Shown in pieces: positions 1 to 8,919 of a stretch of 64,000 nucleotides of DNA. The stretch lies in NCBI GenBank assembly GCA_018816945.1, contig JAHIVC010000018.1, positions 1-64,000 of the forward strand, read 5' to 3'. A program made the position numbers and the translations under genes. The notes under the pieces were generated by a model. That model searched no databases, was not told where the DNA came from, and saw nothing but the letters and a program-made list of their open reading frames with translations. The DNA comes from Bacteroidota bacterium. GTDB lineage: Bacteria > Bacteroidota > Bacteroidia > Bacteroidales > GCA-2711565. Numbering within the stretch: position 1 is the first letter of the stretch; each line of letters opens with the position of its first letter.

Positions 1-818
1 AAAAGATAAGATTCAAATAATTCAGAAGGTACTTGTACGTATTTTAAGAATGTCCATATTAATAAATAATCGAATAAGATCAGGTAAGGTATTAGCCATG
101 TTCTCCTAACAAGGAAACCATATGCTTTGTAGAATTTAATTATTAAACTCAGTAATAAAACAATCAATAACTGATAGAAAATAAATAGTACTAAAGCTTG
201 CGTAGATTTAATTTCTTTTTGATTTCCTCGGATGATTGAAAATAAAAATATTCCATTATCATCGTGAATATTTAGATCATTAGGTTCAACAGATATTGCA
301 TAATTCTCATTAAGTGCTGCACTACTAATAAAATTTGGGATTAAATATTCATTATGGTATTCATACTCATTTTTCACTAAAAGAGCTACTATCAATCTAA
401 TATCATTAATTTTTTTCTGAGAAATTTTATACCAGCCATTGGATAGTTTCACAATGGGTTGTTCATCTCGAGCGATAATACCTGATGGATCAATTAAATT
501 TGACGACCAATAAATCAATGAATCTTTCTCAAAAAGATAAACCATTCCATTGATTGTGTTTAATTGAGCTGACCAATCCTCAGATGATTTTATCTGATTA
601 TTTAAATACGCTTCAAGTATCTCATCCGCAATCTTGTTTAAAACCTCACCTTTTTCATGTATTTCTTTCTCAAAAAGCTTTTTTATATGTTTATCGGATT
701 GCTGTTCATTAAATGAAAACATCAATAAAAACAACACTATTGCTGAACAAAGTGTACTTATCAGGTGAACCCAAAAGGAGCGTCTAGCAACATTCTTGTT
801 TTTCATTAAGGATTCCAT
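1..818 (-). CDS. Probable membrane sensor (histidine kinase-type), N-terminal part, cut by window edge
   Basis: An open frame starts at ATG 818 and runs without a stop to base 1, giving at least 272 residues; the gene continues outside the window. Residues about 13-33 are a membrane segment, followed by about 170 mostly hydrophilic residues that would lie outside the cytoplasm, then hydrophobic segments around residues 205-228 and 235-260. A stretch reading KNEYEYHNEYL resembles the periplasmic region of Bacteroidota sensor histidine kinases, but the kinase domain itself is not visible. It lies 20 bp after the methyltransferase gene on the same strand, so it is probably the last gene of the mnmG transcript. 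Membrane location is firm; kinase function is inference. Confidence 0.55.
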   Translation of the reverse strand, partial: MESLMKNKNVARRSFWVHLISTLCSAIVLFLLMFSFNEQQSDKHIKKLFEKEIHEKGEVLNKIADEILEAYLNNQIKSSEDWSAQLNTINGMVYLFEKDSLIYWSSNLIDPSGIIARDEQPIVKLSNGWYKISQKKINDIRLIVALLVKNEYEYHNEYLIPNFISSAALNENYAISVEPNDLNIHDDNGIFLFSIIRGNQKEIKSTQALVLFIFYQLLIVLLLSLIIKFYKAYGFLVRRTWLIPYLILFDYLLIWTFLKYVQVPSELFESYL

Positions 819-838
819 AATCTAGATCTAACGATACT

Positions 839-1708
839 TTATTTAATAAAATAAATTAGACTCGAATAATTCATATCAGATTTTGCATGCATATTGGATC
901 TTAGCCCATTTACTATTGCTTTAACTTTAGCTAAAACTGACTTACCCTCACTTAGCATACTCACATAATAAGCATCGTACTTCATTGGGTGAATACTAAC
1001 AATACTCATACCAAATTTGCCAAATAATTTCTCAATTGTTTTAGGATTGAAATGATACAAATGCCTTGGCACATCATAAGCTGCCCAATTCTCCTTATAT
1101 TTTATTGCATCCCAGGAATCAATATTCGGGACCGCCACTACTAGAATTCCATCAATATTTAGGGTAGACTTCAATTTTGGGATTACAAATTCGATGTCAT
1201 GCAAATGTTCAAGTACATGCCATAAGGTGATTACATCAAATTTTCGCTCAGTAATTGTGGTCCAGAATTCAGGAGCTTCAACACTTAAACCCAATTTCTT
1301 GCTTACAGCTCTTGCATCACTATTTGGCTCTATCCCACTAGCTAACCAACCTTGGCTACTTGCGTACTTAATAAATAAGCCTGCTCCACAACCATAATCT
1401 AAAAGTGTTCCTCGTACTTTAGTAACCTTATGAATAAGGTTCAATTTATTCTTAATATTTATATTTCTTACAATATTGTAAATTCCTGAAATAATTGACT
1501 TATTGTCATCACTATGAGAATAATAATCTTCTGATTTATAATATGGAGGTATTTCTTCAATTGTTGGTCGAGGATTTGTAAAAACAAAACCACAATTTTT
1601 ACATTGAGTTAATATAAACTCTTCTTTTGTAACTAAATAATCTCTGCATTTTAAGTAAATCATATTCTGATCTGAGTCACAAATCAAGCAATTTTTAAGT
1701 TTTTCCAT
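839..1708 (-). CDS. Class I SAM-dependent methyltransferase with N-terminal zinc site
   Basis: The protein (289 aa) begins with two CxxC pairs (CLIC at residues 8-11 and CKNC near 36-39), a small zinc-binding module often found in front of Methyltransf_23 domains. The SAM-binding glycine motif LLDYGCGAG lies near residues 102-110 and the post-motif ITLWHVLEHL near 160. Substrate cannot be deduced; relatives act on sugars, lipids or small metabolites. It starts 27 bp after mnmG ends, and that gap holds a parS-like site, so it is probably cotranscribed with mnmG. Function as a methyltransferase is firm, substrate unknown. Confidence 0.8.
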   Translation of the reverse strand: MEKLKNCLICDSDQNMIYLKCRDYLVTKEEFILTQCKNCGFVFTNPRPTIEEIPPYYKSEDYYSHSDDNKSIISGIYNIVRNINIKNKLNLIHKVTKVRGTLLDYGCGAGLFIKYASSQGWLASGIEPNSDARAVSKKLGLSVEAPEFWTTITERKFDVITLWHVLEHLHDIEFVIPKLKSTLNIDGILVVAVPNIDSWDAIKYKENWAAYDVPRHLYHFNPKTIEKLFGKFGMSIVSIHPMKYDAYYVSMLSEGKSVLAKVKAIVNGLRSNMHAKSDMNYSSLIYFIK

Positions 1709-1716
1709 ACGCTAAC

Positions 1717-1730
1717 GTTTCACGTGAAAC
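1717..1730. promoter_or_regulatory. parS-like ParB-binding site (site 1)
   Basis: GTTTCACGTGAAAC is a perfect 14-bp palindrome; the surrounding 16-mer at 1716-1731 matches the widely conserved chromosomal parS consensus TGTTTCACGTGAAACA at 15 of 16 positions. It sits in the short gap between mnmG and the methyltransferase gene. A second site lies just upstream of mnmG. Confidence 0.8.
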
Positions 1731-1735
1731 AATTT

Positions 1736-3607
1736 TCATTTTCCATTATGTATTGCCAAAACAGAAATATCTGATGGCGAAACACCGCTAATACGAGCTG
1801 CTTGGCCAATAGTAGTTGGTTTAATTCTATTCAGTTTTTCTCGAGCCTCATAAGATAAAGCTTTTATTTTATGATAATCAAAGTCAGTATCCAGCTTCAT
1901 CTTTTCAAACTTCTCAAATCTATCAGCCAATTCCTTTTCTTTAACGATATAACCTTCATATTTAATTAGGATTTCTATTGATTCTATCAATGCTGGATCT
2001 AAATTTTCATATTTAATCACTATATCGTTTGCTTTTTTACTATGTTCAATTAATTCAGGTAAATTGACTTGAGGGCGTAAAACAAGTGTTGCAATTTTTG
2101 TCTTTTGTGTAATAATGTTTGTATCCTTCGATATGAGATATGGATTTATATCGTCAGGATCAAGGCTTACATTCTTTAATTTATTAATAATCTCAGCTAT
2201 TTTTTCATTCTTATTATTTACAGCCTCCATTCTTTGCTCATCAGCTAAACCAATTTTATAACTTCTTTCTGTCAATCTGATGTCTGCATTATCCTGCCTA
2301 AGCAATAAACGATACTCAGCCCTTGATGTAAACATCCTATAGGGCTCATCTACACCTTTTGTAATTAAATCATCAATTAACACCCCAATATAGGAATCTG
2401 ATCTCTTTAAGATGAAAGGCTCTTTTTCACAAGTGAGCTGGTGTGCATTTATGCCCGCGATTATCCCTTGTGAAGCGGCCTCTTCATAACCGGTTGTTCC
2501 ATTTATTTGTCCTGCAAAAAACAAATTTGCAATCAATTTTGTTTCTAAAGTATATTTTAACTGAATAGGTGGGAAATAATCATATTCAATAGCGTAACCT
2601 GGTCTAAATATTTTTGCATTTTCAAATCCCGGAATTTTTTTGAGAGCTTTATATTGGATATGATCTGGTAATGACGATGAAAACCCATTCACATAATATT
2701 CAATCGTATTCCACCCTTCAGGTTCAATAAATAATTGATGTCTATCTTTATCAGAAAATCGATCAATTTTGTCTTCTATGGAAGGGCAATATCTTGGCCC
2801 AATTCCCAGAATCCTCCCACTAAACATTGGGGATTCATGAAAGCCATGTCTTAGTGTATCATGAACAGAAGTATTTGTGTAGGTAAGATAACAACTTCTT
2901 TGTTTTTGAAGTTTTGGAGTGTTGGTGAATGAAAACTTACCTGGAATCTCATCCCCCTTTTGTTCTTCCATTTTCTCAAAATCAAGGGATCTTCCATCTA
3001 CACGAACAGGAGTTCCGGTTTTCATTCTACTTGATTCAAATCCCATCTTTATCAACGATTCAGTTAACCCAACTGAAGCTCTTTCTCCTATTCTACCGCC
3101 ACCAAAAGTTTTTGTTCCAATATGAATTTTGCCATTTAGAAATGTACCATTGGTCAGAATGACAGCCAATGCATTAATCACTTGACCCATTCCTGTCTTA
3201 ACGCCTACTATACGATTATCCTTTTCAATTATCTCTGTAACCATATCCTGCCAAAATTCTAAATTTGGTTGGTTTTCTAATATCTCTCTCCATTTTCTTG
3301 AAAAAAGCATACGATCACTTTGTGCCCTTGGGCTCCACATAGCAGGACCCTTCGATTTGTTCAACATACGGAATTGAATCATTGTATGATCTGTAACGAT
3401 TCCTGAATATCCTCCTAATGCATCAATTTCACGAACTATTTGGCCTTTAGCGATACCACCCATCGCAGGATTACATGACATCTGAGCCATGTTCTCCATA
3501 TTCATTGTAATTAATAGGACGGAAGATCCCAAATTCGCAGCTGCAGCTGCGGCCTCGCAACCTGCATGCCCGGCTCCAACAACAATAATATCGTATTTTT
3601 TAAACAT
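1736..3607 (-). CDS. mnmG: tRNA uridine-5-carboxymethylaminomethyl synthesis enzyme MnmG (GidA)
   Basis: MnmG, with MnmE, installs the (carboxymethyl)aminomethyl group at C5 of wobble uridine-34 in several tRNAs, using FAD, NADH and methylene-THF. The 623-aa length is typical. The FAD-binding motif GAGHAGCEAA is at residues 11-20, and the family signatures CNPAMGG (about residue 45) and the GTFLNG region (about 155) are present; the C-terminal GidA-associated domain ends with the usual arginine- and glycine-rich helices. The start is ATG 3607, preceded by a TAACTTTG box at 3649-3642. The gene is bracketed by two parS-like sites, one of them inside its own 5' leader, which suggests an origin-proximal location and possible ParB influence on its expression. 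Confidence 0.97.
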   Translation of the reverse strand: MFKKYDIIVVGAGHAGCEAAAAAANLGSSVLLITMNMENMAQMSCNPAMGGIAKGQIVREIDALGGYSGIVTDHTMIQFRMLNKSKGPAMWSPRAQSDRMLFSRKWREILENQPNLEFWQDMVTEIIEKDNRIVGVKTGMGQVINALAVILTNGTFLNGKIHIGTKTFGGGRIGERASVGLTESLIKMGFESSRMKTGTPVRVDGRSLDFEKMEEQKGDEIPGKFSFTNTPKLQKQRSCYLTYTNTSVHDTLRHGFHESPMFSGRILGIGPRYCPSIEDKIDRFSDKDRHQLFIEPEGWNTIEYYVNGFSSSLPDHIQYKALKKIPGFENAKIFRPGYAIEYDYFPPIQLKYTLETKLIANLFFAGQINGTTGYEEAASQGIIAGINAHQLTCEKEPFILKRSDSYIGVLIDDLITKGVDEPYRMFTSRAEYRLLLRQDNADIRLTERSYKIGLADEQRMEAVNNKNEKIAEIINKLKNVSLDPDDINPYLISKDTNIITQKTKIATLVLRPQVNLPELIEHSKKANDIVIKYENLDPALIESIEILIKYEGYIVKEKELADRFEKFEKMKLDTDFDYHKIKALSYEAREKLNRIKPTTIGQAARISGVSPSDISVLAIHNGK

Positions 3608-3612
3608 AATTA

Positions 3613-3628
3613 TGTTCCACGTGAAACT
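3613..3628. promoter_or_regulatory. parS-like ParB-binding site (site 2), in mnmG leader
   Basis: TGTTCCACGTGAAACT matches the parS consensus TGTTNCACGTGAAACA at all positions except the last base. It ends 6 bp before the mnmG start codon, so it lies wholly in the predicted 5' untranslated region of mnmG, downstream of its -7 box. Confidence 0.8.
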
Positions 3629-3641
3629 TTATAACTTTTTT

Positions 3642-3649
3642 CAAAGTTA
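3642..3649 (-). promoter_or_regulatory. Bacteroidota -7 box of mnmG
   Basis: On the minus strand the octamer reads TAACTTTG, fitting TAnnTTTG. It would place the transcript start near 3638, about 31 nt before the mnmG ATG. The box overlaps an 8-bp inverted repeat (3631-3638 with 3643-3650). Confidence 0.5.
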
Positions 3650-3821
3650 TATATATGACTTTACAAATCCTAAATTTTAGTCTATCCGTTGCCTATTAAG
3701 AAACTATGCAACATTTTCTTTTAGAATATATCAGATATTAATCTTATTTATTTACACTATAACCACTATTAGGGAAAACCTTAAAGTTAAAATATGCAAT
3801 TTTGTGGAGGGATAATTCTTA

Positions 3822-4262
3822 TTACACTTTATCTAAATAAGCGTCTTCTAGTTCACTCATTAATTTCCTAGCAATCGCACTTTTATCAGAATATCCTATT
3901 AAATGAAGTAGCCCATGAATCAATAACCTTCTAACTTCTTTTGTTGTTGTTTGCTTATACAATACTGCATTTTCCTTAGCTCTTTCAATACTGATAAAAA
4001 CATCTCCGGACAGAATACCCTTATTTTCTGAATTATCAAATGTGATGACATCAGTCAAATAATTGTGCTTAAGATATTCTTTATTTATTTTTGATAGATA
4101 ATTATCATCACAAAAAATAATATTTAGCTCCCCAATCTTTTTACTCTCAGAAGCAGCACATGCAATAAGCCAAAGCCGTATCTCTTTAATACCCTTTACT
4201 TTATATTCGATATTTTCGTAAAAAAAATAGATTTTCGGTACCAGAGTTTTCGTTATGCTCAA
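3822..4262 (-). CDS. ybeY: Endoribonuclease YbeY, rRNA maturation
   Basis: YbeY is a small metalloprotein needed for 16S rRNA 3'-end maturation and ribosome quality control. The 146-aa protein has the metal-site sequence HGLLHLIGYSD with His116 and His120. The third ligand position is Asp126, where the E. coli enzyme has His; this HxxxHx5D form is, to my knowledge, usual in Bacteroidota. The gene overlaps the end of the upstream ATP-binding protein gene by 4 bp, so the two are translationally coupled. About 210 bp separate its end from mnmG. Confidence 0.93.
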   Translation of the reverse strand: MSITKTLVPKIYFFYENIEYKVKGIKEIRLWLIACAASESKKIGELNIIFCDDNYLSKINKEYLKHNYLTDVITFDNSENKGILSGDVFISIERAKENAVLYKQTTTKEVRRLLIHGLLHLIGYSDKSAIARKLMSELEDAYLDKV

Positions 4263-4714
4263 TTTACTTTTAGTTGTTGATTTAAGTAATTATTAAGGTA
4301 ATTTTTTCTATGTCTTGATAGTTTCTCTGCCACCCCTTCATTAATAAAAGTTAAAACAATCACTCGTTCTATACTATCAACAATTAAATCATCACATAAA
4401 GCATTTATCATAAAAAGAGAATTATCCGTCTCTGATCGGGTTTCAGTTAACAATTCCCGATCATTACTAAAAAGGGTAAGATCTAATTCATTTGAAAAGT
4501 CTTCAAAGACAAATGAGAATTCTTTTTGCTCGTTCTTGAAAGAGATTTTTACTCCCAAGTTCTTAGCTTCTATAATATTTACAACCTCCGAAACTGCGAT
4601 AATCATGTTTCCCAGAAACGTATCATTAATATTGAACCCAACGCAAATATGCTCTACGAAACTTTCAATTCGATTTAGACTCTCGTTTCTATTTCTTAAA
4701 ACAATTGTACTCAT
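4259..4714 (-). CDS. RsbW-like ATP-binding protein (HATPase_c_2)
   Basis: The 151-aa protein has the layout of anti-sigma regulatory kinases: an N-box-like helix (IIAVSEVVNIIEAKNLG, about residues 38-54), a central strand region, and a C-terminal LFMINALCDDL helix. The usual N-box asparagines and histidines of active RsbW kinases are poorly preserved, so ATP binding or kinase activity is uncertain. The same gene pair (this protein then ybeY) is known in other Bacteroidota. No sigma factor or antagonist lies next to it. Confidence 0.7.
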   Translation of the reverse strand: MSTIVLRNRNESLNRIESFVEHICVGFNINDTFLGNMIIAVSEVVNIIEAKNLGVKISFKNEQKEFSFVFEDFSNELDLTLFSNDRELLTETRSETDNSLFMINALCDDLIVDSIERVIVLTFINEGVAEKLSRHRKNYLNNYLNQQLKVN

Positions 4715-5131
4715 TTTTACTATAGCTTAAAAATTCCGAATAATTCTCTTGAATGTTGACTTATGTTTAAATTTTTAATATTTATATCAGTTTATACTAT
4801 TTTTTTTTGATAGGGTTACTAATTTTTTTAAATTTTTCGCTAATGGAAACTCTTAAGGATTCACTATTTAGCTTGCAATTTAAAAAATTCTTTAAAAATG
4901 CCACCCAGATTTGCTAAAGAAAGATCTTTTTCTGTAGTCTCTTATCTTTAACTGCTTCTTTTTGTGTATAATACGATCAATAGTATTATTGATCATGCAA
5001 ATTATTTCTGTCATAAAAATATTTAAAATTAAATTAATATTTAGATAAAAATATCCAAATCCCAGAAGATTGCCTCAACACTGCATGCCAAGAGCGTTTA
5101 TTTATATATTTGCACAATAAAATATTTCACG
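4715..5131. other. Divergent intergenic region with a perfect dyad
   Basis: This 417-bp AT-rich gap separates the minus-strand rsbW-like/ybeY pair from plus-strand gltX. At 4975-4994 GATCAATA and TATTGATC form an exact inverted repeat around a 4-nt loop, which could be an operator or a small hairpin. The gltX -7 box is at its right end. No open frame of interest is visible. Confidence 0.5.
5105..5112 (+). promoter_or_regulatory. -7 box of gltX
   Basis: TATATTTG fits the Bacteroidota TAnnTTTG consensus and is followed by C, as is common. It predicts a transcript start near 5116 and a leader of about 16 nt before the ATG at 5132. Confidence 0.6.
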
Positions 5132-6658
5132 ATGACTAAAAGAGTACGTGTAAGATTTGCTCCAAGCCCGACTGGACCTTTACATATTGGTGGTGTTAGA
5201 ACTGCAATATTTAATTATTTATTTGCTAAAAAGCATGCTGGGGACTTTATTCTAAGAATTGAAGATACAGATCAAAACAGATACGTTCCGGGAGCGGAAG
5301 AATACATTATCCAAGCTTTACATTGGCTTGGAATTGATCCTAATGAAGGAATAGAGCAAGGCGGTCAATTTGGTCCCTATCGCCAATCAGAACGTAAAAC
5401 CATATATAAACAATATGCAGATCAATTAATACAAAAGGGTCATGCATACTATGCTTTTGATACCTCCGAAGAGCTAGACCTAATGCGTGAACTACTACAA
5501 AGTGAGAAGAATCCAGTTCAGCAATACAACGCAATTACGCGTATAAATATGAAAAACTCATTAACCCTTTCATCTCAAATTGTTGAACAAAAACTTTCTA
5601 ATAAAGAGCCTTATGTTATAAGATTAAAACTACCTGATGATGAGGTTATAACTTTTAATGATACGGTTTTGGGTGAATTTAATTTTCATTCCTCTCAATT
5701 AGATGACAAGATTTTATTTAAATCCGATGGAATGCCAACTTATCATCTAGCTAACGTTGTCGACGATCATTTAATGCAAATTACCCATGTTATACGAGGC
5801 TCAGAATGGACAAATTCTACCCCTTCACATATTTTACTATATAAGTACTTTGGCTGGGAGAAAGAAATGCCTCTCTTCTCACATCTGCCACTTTTACTTA
5901 AACCGGACGGAAAAGGTAAATTAAGTAAGCGTGACGGTGATCGTTTAGGATTTCCAGTATTTCCCTTAGATTGGGTTAATTCAGACACTTACGAAAAATC
6001 TTCAGGCTTCCGTGAAGCCGGTTATTTTCCGGAAGCTTTTTTAAACTTTTTGGTATTACTCGGTTGGAATCCTGGTATCAATCAGGAAATATTTACTAAA
6101 GAACAACTAATACAATTATTTAGTCTTGATCGTATAGGTAAATCAGGTTCAAAATTTGATCTGGAGAAAGCTAAATGGTTTAATCATCAGTACTTACAAA
6201 AAAAATCCAGTATAGAAATAGCTTCTATTTTTTCAACAATCTTAGAGGAAAAAGGCATCAACTCAATTGAATTTCCAATCCTAAAAATAATAGATCTTAT
6301 CAAAGATCGGGCAACTTTCATATCAGATTTTTGGGAGCTGACCCATTACTTTTTCCAAGCACCAATTAGCTATGATCCACAAATTATTAAGAAACGCTGG
6401 AAAGAGGATACCCCACAAATGTTAGAAGAAATAATACTACTCATATCAAACATACAAGAATTCAATCCAATTGCCTTAGAGAGTGCTTTTAAACAACATA
6501 TTGAGGAAAAACAATATAATATGGGACAAGTGTTGAATACATTAAGATTGTCTTTAGTTGGCTCATCTCAAGGTCCATCAGTGTTTGAAATAGCCCATAT
6601 TCTAACTGCAGATGAGACAGTTAGGAGAATTAGAAAAGCAATTCAACAAATAAATTAG
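5132..6658 (+). CDS. gltX: Glutamate--tRNA ligase
   Basis: GluRS charges tRNA-Glu with glutamate using ATP. The class I signature PSPTGPLHIGG is at residues 11-21 and the second signature appears as KLSKRDGD at about residues 263-270. The 508-aa length is normal for the bacterial enzyme. The C-terminal anticodon-binding part follows. The start is supported by the -7 box 20-27 bp upstream. folB begins 7 bp after the stop, so the two form an operon. Confidence 0.97.
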   Translation: MTKRVRVRFAPSPTGPLHIGGVRTAIFNYLFAKKHAGDFILRIEDTDQNRYVPGAEEYIIQALHWLGIDPNEGIEQGGQFGPYRQSERKTIYKQYADQLIQKGHAYYAFDTSEELDLMRELLQSEKNPVQQYNAITRINMKNSLTLSSQIVEQKLSNKEPYVIRLKLPDDEVITFNDTVLGEFNFHSSQLDDKILFKSDGMPTYHLANVVDDHLMQITHVIRGSEWTNSTPSHILLYKYFGWEKEMPLFSHLPLLLKPDGKGKLSKRDGDRLGFPVFPLDWVNSDTYEKSSGFREAGYFPEAFLNFLVLLGWNPGINQEIFTKEQLIQLFSLDRIGKSGSKFDLEKAKWFNHQYLQKKSSIEIASIFSTILEEKGINSIEFPILKIIDLIKDRATFISDFWELTHYFFQAPISYDPQIIKKRWKEDTPQMLEEIILLISNIQEFNPIALESAFKQHIEEKQYNMGQVLNTLRLSLVGSSQGPSVFEIAHILTADETVRRIRKAIQQIN

Positions 6659-6665
6659 AACATAT

Positions 6666-7016
6666 ATGTCAATCATATCAATTGAAGGAATGGAGTTTTT
6701 TGCTTATCATGGTTGTTTTAAGGAAGAGCAAATTATAGGTACAAAATTTATTGTTGACCTTTTCATTGAGACTGAAACAAGTCTTGCTGAAGAAACAGAT
6801 GATTTAACAAAAACAATAAATTACCTAGAAGTTTATTCGATTGTTAAAAAAGAGATGGAAATTAAATCAAAACTTTTAGAAAATGCCGGGAGACGAATAT
6901 TAAGCTCCCTAAAACATAATTTTCCGAATACTAAAAATATGACTGTTAAAATTTCAAAGCTAAATCCACCTCTTGGTGGAAAAATTAAAAACGTAAGTTT
7001 AACTATTAAACTATAA
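6666..7016 (+). CDS. folB: Dihydroneopterin aldolase
   Basis: FolB converts 7,8-dihydroneopterin to 6-hydroxymethyl-dihydropterin and glycolaldehyde in folate synthesis. The 116-aa protein shows the family N-terminus (GMEFFAYHGCFKEEQIIGTKF, residues about 7-27, including the Tyr-His-Gly), the middle DLTKTINYLEVY block, the ENAGRRIL helix with the conserved Glu, and the C-terminal VKISKLNPPLGG strand. It follows gltX by 7 bp and is followed by the CWC protein after a single base. Confidence 0.93.
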   Translation: MSIISIEGMEFFAYHGCFKEEQIIGTKFIVDLFIETETSLAEETDDLTKTINYLEVYSIVKKEMEIKSKLLENAGRRILSSLKHNFPNTKNMTVKISKLNPPLGGKIKNVSLTIKL

Positions 7017-7017
7017 A

Positions 7018-7203
7018 ATGGAACTGGAAGAAAAAGAAATTTGTCCCAAATGCAAAAAAAAATTTTCATGCTCTAAATCAAATAAATGTTGGTGTTATGA
7101 AATTGGATTAGATTCTAATCAATTGGCAAAATTAAATACTAATTATGAATACTGCCTTTGCCCGAATTGTATTGAAGAATTAAAGAATCAAAATAAGCCT
7201 TAA
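7018..7203 (+). CDS. Cysteine-rich CWC family protein
   Basis: A 61-aa protein rich in cysteines: CPKC at residues 9-12, a Cys at 18, CWC at 24-26 and CLCPNC at about 46-51. The CWC spacing and the final paired cysteines match the small cysteine-rich CWC family, which probably binds zinc; no biochemical role is known to me. It starts one base after the folB stop and completes the gltX-folB operon. The tRNA-Cys gene follows, with its own promoter box. Confidence 0.8.
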   Translation: MELEEKEICPKCKKKFSCSKSNKCWCYEIGLDSNQLAKLNTNYEYCLCPNCIEELKNQNKP

Positions 7204-7233
7204 AAACTAACAATATGTATATAGGAAAATAAT

Positions 7234-7241
7234 TATCTTTG
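7234..7241 (+). promoter_or_regulatory. -7 box of tRNA-Cys
   Basis: TATCTTTG fits TAnnTTTG and lies 12 bp before the mature tRNA 5' end, so the tRNA can be transcribed independently of the upstream operon. Confidence 0.55.
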
Positions 7242-7253
7242 TACTCTCAAATT

Positions 7254-7324
7254 GGTCTCGTGGCCGAGTGGCTAGGCAGAGGTCTGCAAAACCTTCCACA
7301 GCGGTTCGAATCCGCTCGAGACCT
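7254..7324 (+). tRNA. tRNA-Cys (anticodon GCA)
   Basis: The acceptor strands GGTCTCG and CGAGACC pair completely. The anticodon loop CTGCAAA gives anticodon GCA, and the discriminator base is T, the identity base for cysteine. The T-arm GGTTCGAATCC is standard. CCA is not encoded. Confidence 0.95.
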
Positions 7325-7325
7325 C

Positions 7326-7358
7326 AAAAAAGCCTTCAGAATTTTCTGAAGGCTTTTT
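7326..7358 (+). terminator. Intrinsic terminator after tRNA-Cys
   Basis: GCCTTCAG and CTGAAGGC pair around an AATTTT loop and are followed by TTTTT; the A-run before the stem lets it work for the converging peptidase gene as well. Confidence 0.85.
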
Positions 7359-7377
7359 AATTTATTTATTTATCCTC

Positions 7378-8901
7378 TTACTTTACTTCTATATAATACT
7401 TCGCTAGCTCAAGTGCCCATTTTTCCATCAATTCCTGATTTAAATCGACTGGCGGTTTTGCATCTTTCGGTAAAAATGACTTATATGGATGTTTTATTGA
7501 ATAATCCTTAAACTCTTTTATAATAGCGTTTCTTAATTCTTCATTCATAAATAAATCTATCGCTGAAGCAGCCATTACTTTGGCACCAGCATTTAAACCT
7601 TTCCATGCAGTTGAGCCAAAGTTAGCAGTTACATTTGACCAATGATGACTAATCCCTCCTGGAACTCCACCCGGGAAACGAAGAGATGCTGTTGGTGCCA
7701 CTAAAGTCACATCCCCCACATCTGATGAACCACCTCCAACAAATGTTTCTTTTGATGCTTTAAATTCTTTAATTTTCGTTGGCATTCCATTTTCTTCTTG
7801 ACCAAGTTCCTTCTGTAATGCTTTTGCAAATTCATTTTCTTCTTCGGTCCATGCCGGCATTCCAATAAGATCCATATTTCTTTGCAATAGTTCAGCCATA
7901 CCCTTATTTGAATGCCTCTGATGTGCAGCAGCGATAGTACGAACTTCGAACAGTTCCGTTCCTGTTGCAAGAGCAGCACCTTTTGCACAATCCAAAACTC
8001 TTTCAAACATTTCCTCAACTTTATCATCACTATTTCTAATATAATACCACACAGTAGCTTTATCAGGAACAACATTAGGGGCTTCACCACCGGCAGTAAT
8101 CACATAATGCATTCGCTCAGTGTAAAACAAATGCTCCCTTAAATAATTAGTAGAAACGTTCATAATCTCAACTGCATCTAAAGCACTTCTTCCTGACCAA
8201 GGTGCCCCCGCACTATGAGCCGTTTTTCCTTTAAATGTAAAAAAAGTAGAAATTATCGCATTGCCACTTACCCCATATTCTGTACTGAATTCGCTACTAC
8301 TATGATTATCTATAACAAAATCAACGTCTTCAAATAGCCCCGCTTTGATCATATACGGTCTGCTTATAATTGTTTCTTCAGCAGGAGATCCATAAACACG
8401 AATCGTGCCTTTAAAGCCGAATTTTATCATCGCTTCTTTTATAGCAATTGCAGTAGCAGTAGCGGCTGTGCCCATCGTATTATGTCCACACCCATGTCCG
8501 GGAGCTCCATTAATTAATGGCTCCTGTTTAGAAACTCTACCTTTTTGAGAAATCATAGGTAACGCATCAAATTCGCCCAAAATTGCAATAACAGGCTTTC
8601 CTGATCCATAGGAGGCCACAAAAGCAGTTGGCATCCCTGCCACACCTCTTTCTAAAGTAAATCCTTCGGCTTCCAAGGTAGAAGCTAAAAGTGCTGACGA
8701 TTTAAATTCTTGCATCCCCAATTCAGCGTATGACCAAATGGCATCGGAAATTTTCCCGAATTTCATTATTGTTTTTTCATTACTTAAATAATTTAATGCA
8801 TAGGTTTTTTCCGCATACTCATTTGCTTTTGTATTATTTTTTTGAGAAAACATTTCAACATTTAGTAGTAATGCAAGAAGTAAGACTAACAACTTTTTCA
8901 T
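7378..8901 (-). CDS. Secreted M20-family amidohydrolase (AbgB-like)
   Basis: The 507-aa protein starts with a signal peptide ending near residue 19. M20 dinuclear metal-site elements are visible: GEFDALP near residue 110, APGHGCGHNTMG near 132-143, and PAEET near 173. The dimerisation domain follows in the middle. Relatives such as AbgB cleave p-aminobenzoyl-glutamate; others remove N-acyl groups from amino acids or dipeptides. It begins 18 bp after the S9 peptidase gene on the same strand, so both exported peptidases probably form one operon for peptide scavenging. The exact substrate is unknown. Confidence 0.85.
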   Translation of the reverse strand: MKKLLVLLLALLLNVEMFSQKNNTKANEYAEKTYALNYLSNEKTIMKFGKISDAIWSYAELGMQEFKSSALLASTLEAEGFTLERGVAGMPTAFVASYGSGKPVIAILGEFDALPMISQKGRVSKQEPLINGAPGHGCGHNTMGTAATATAIAIKEAMIKFGFKGTIRVYGSPAEETIISRPYMIKAGLFEDVDFVIDNHSSSEFSTEYGVSGNAIISTFFTFKGKTAHSAGAPWSGRSALDAVEIMNVSTNYLREHLFYTERMHYVITAGGEAPNVVPDKATVWYYIRNSDDKVEEMFERVLDCAKGAALATGTELFEVRTIAAAHQRHSNKGMAELLQRNMDLIGMPAWTEEENEFAKALQKELGQEENGMPTKIKEFKASKETFVGGGSSDVGDVTLVAPTASLRFPGGVPGGISHHWSNVTANFGSTAWKGLNAGAKVMAASAIDLFMNEELRNAIIKEFKDYSIKHPYKSFLPKDAKPPVDLNQELMEKWALELAKYYIEVK

Positions 8902-8919
8902 GGCTTAGTATTTAATTAA

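Noticed and set aside
4963-4971. TGTGTATAA, a single DnaA-box-like 9-mer upstream of gltX
   Set aside because: A lone match in AT-rich DNA is expected by chance and no cluster or AT-rich unwinding element accompanies it.
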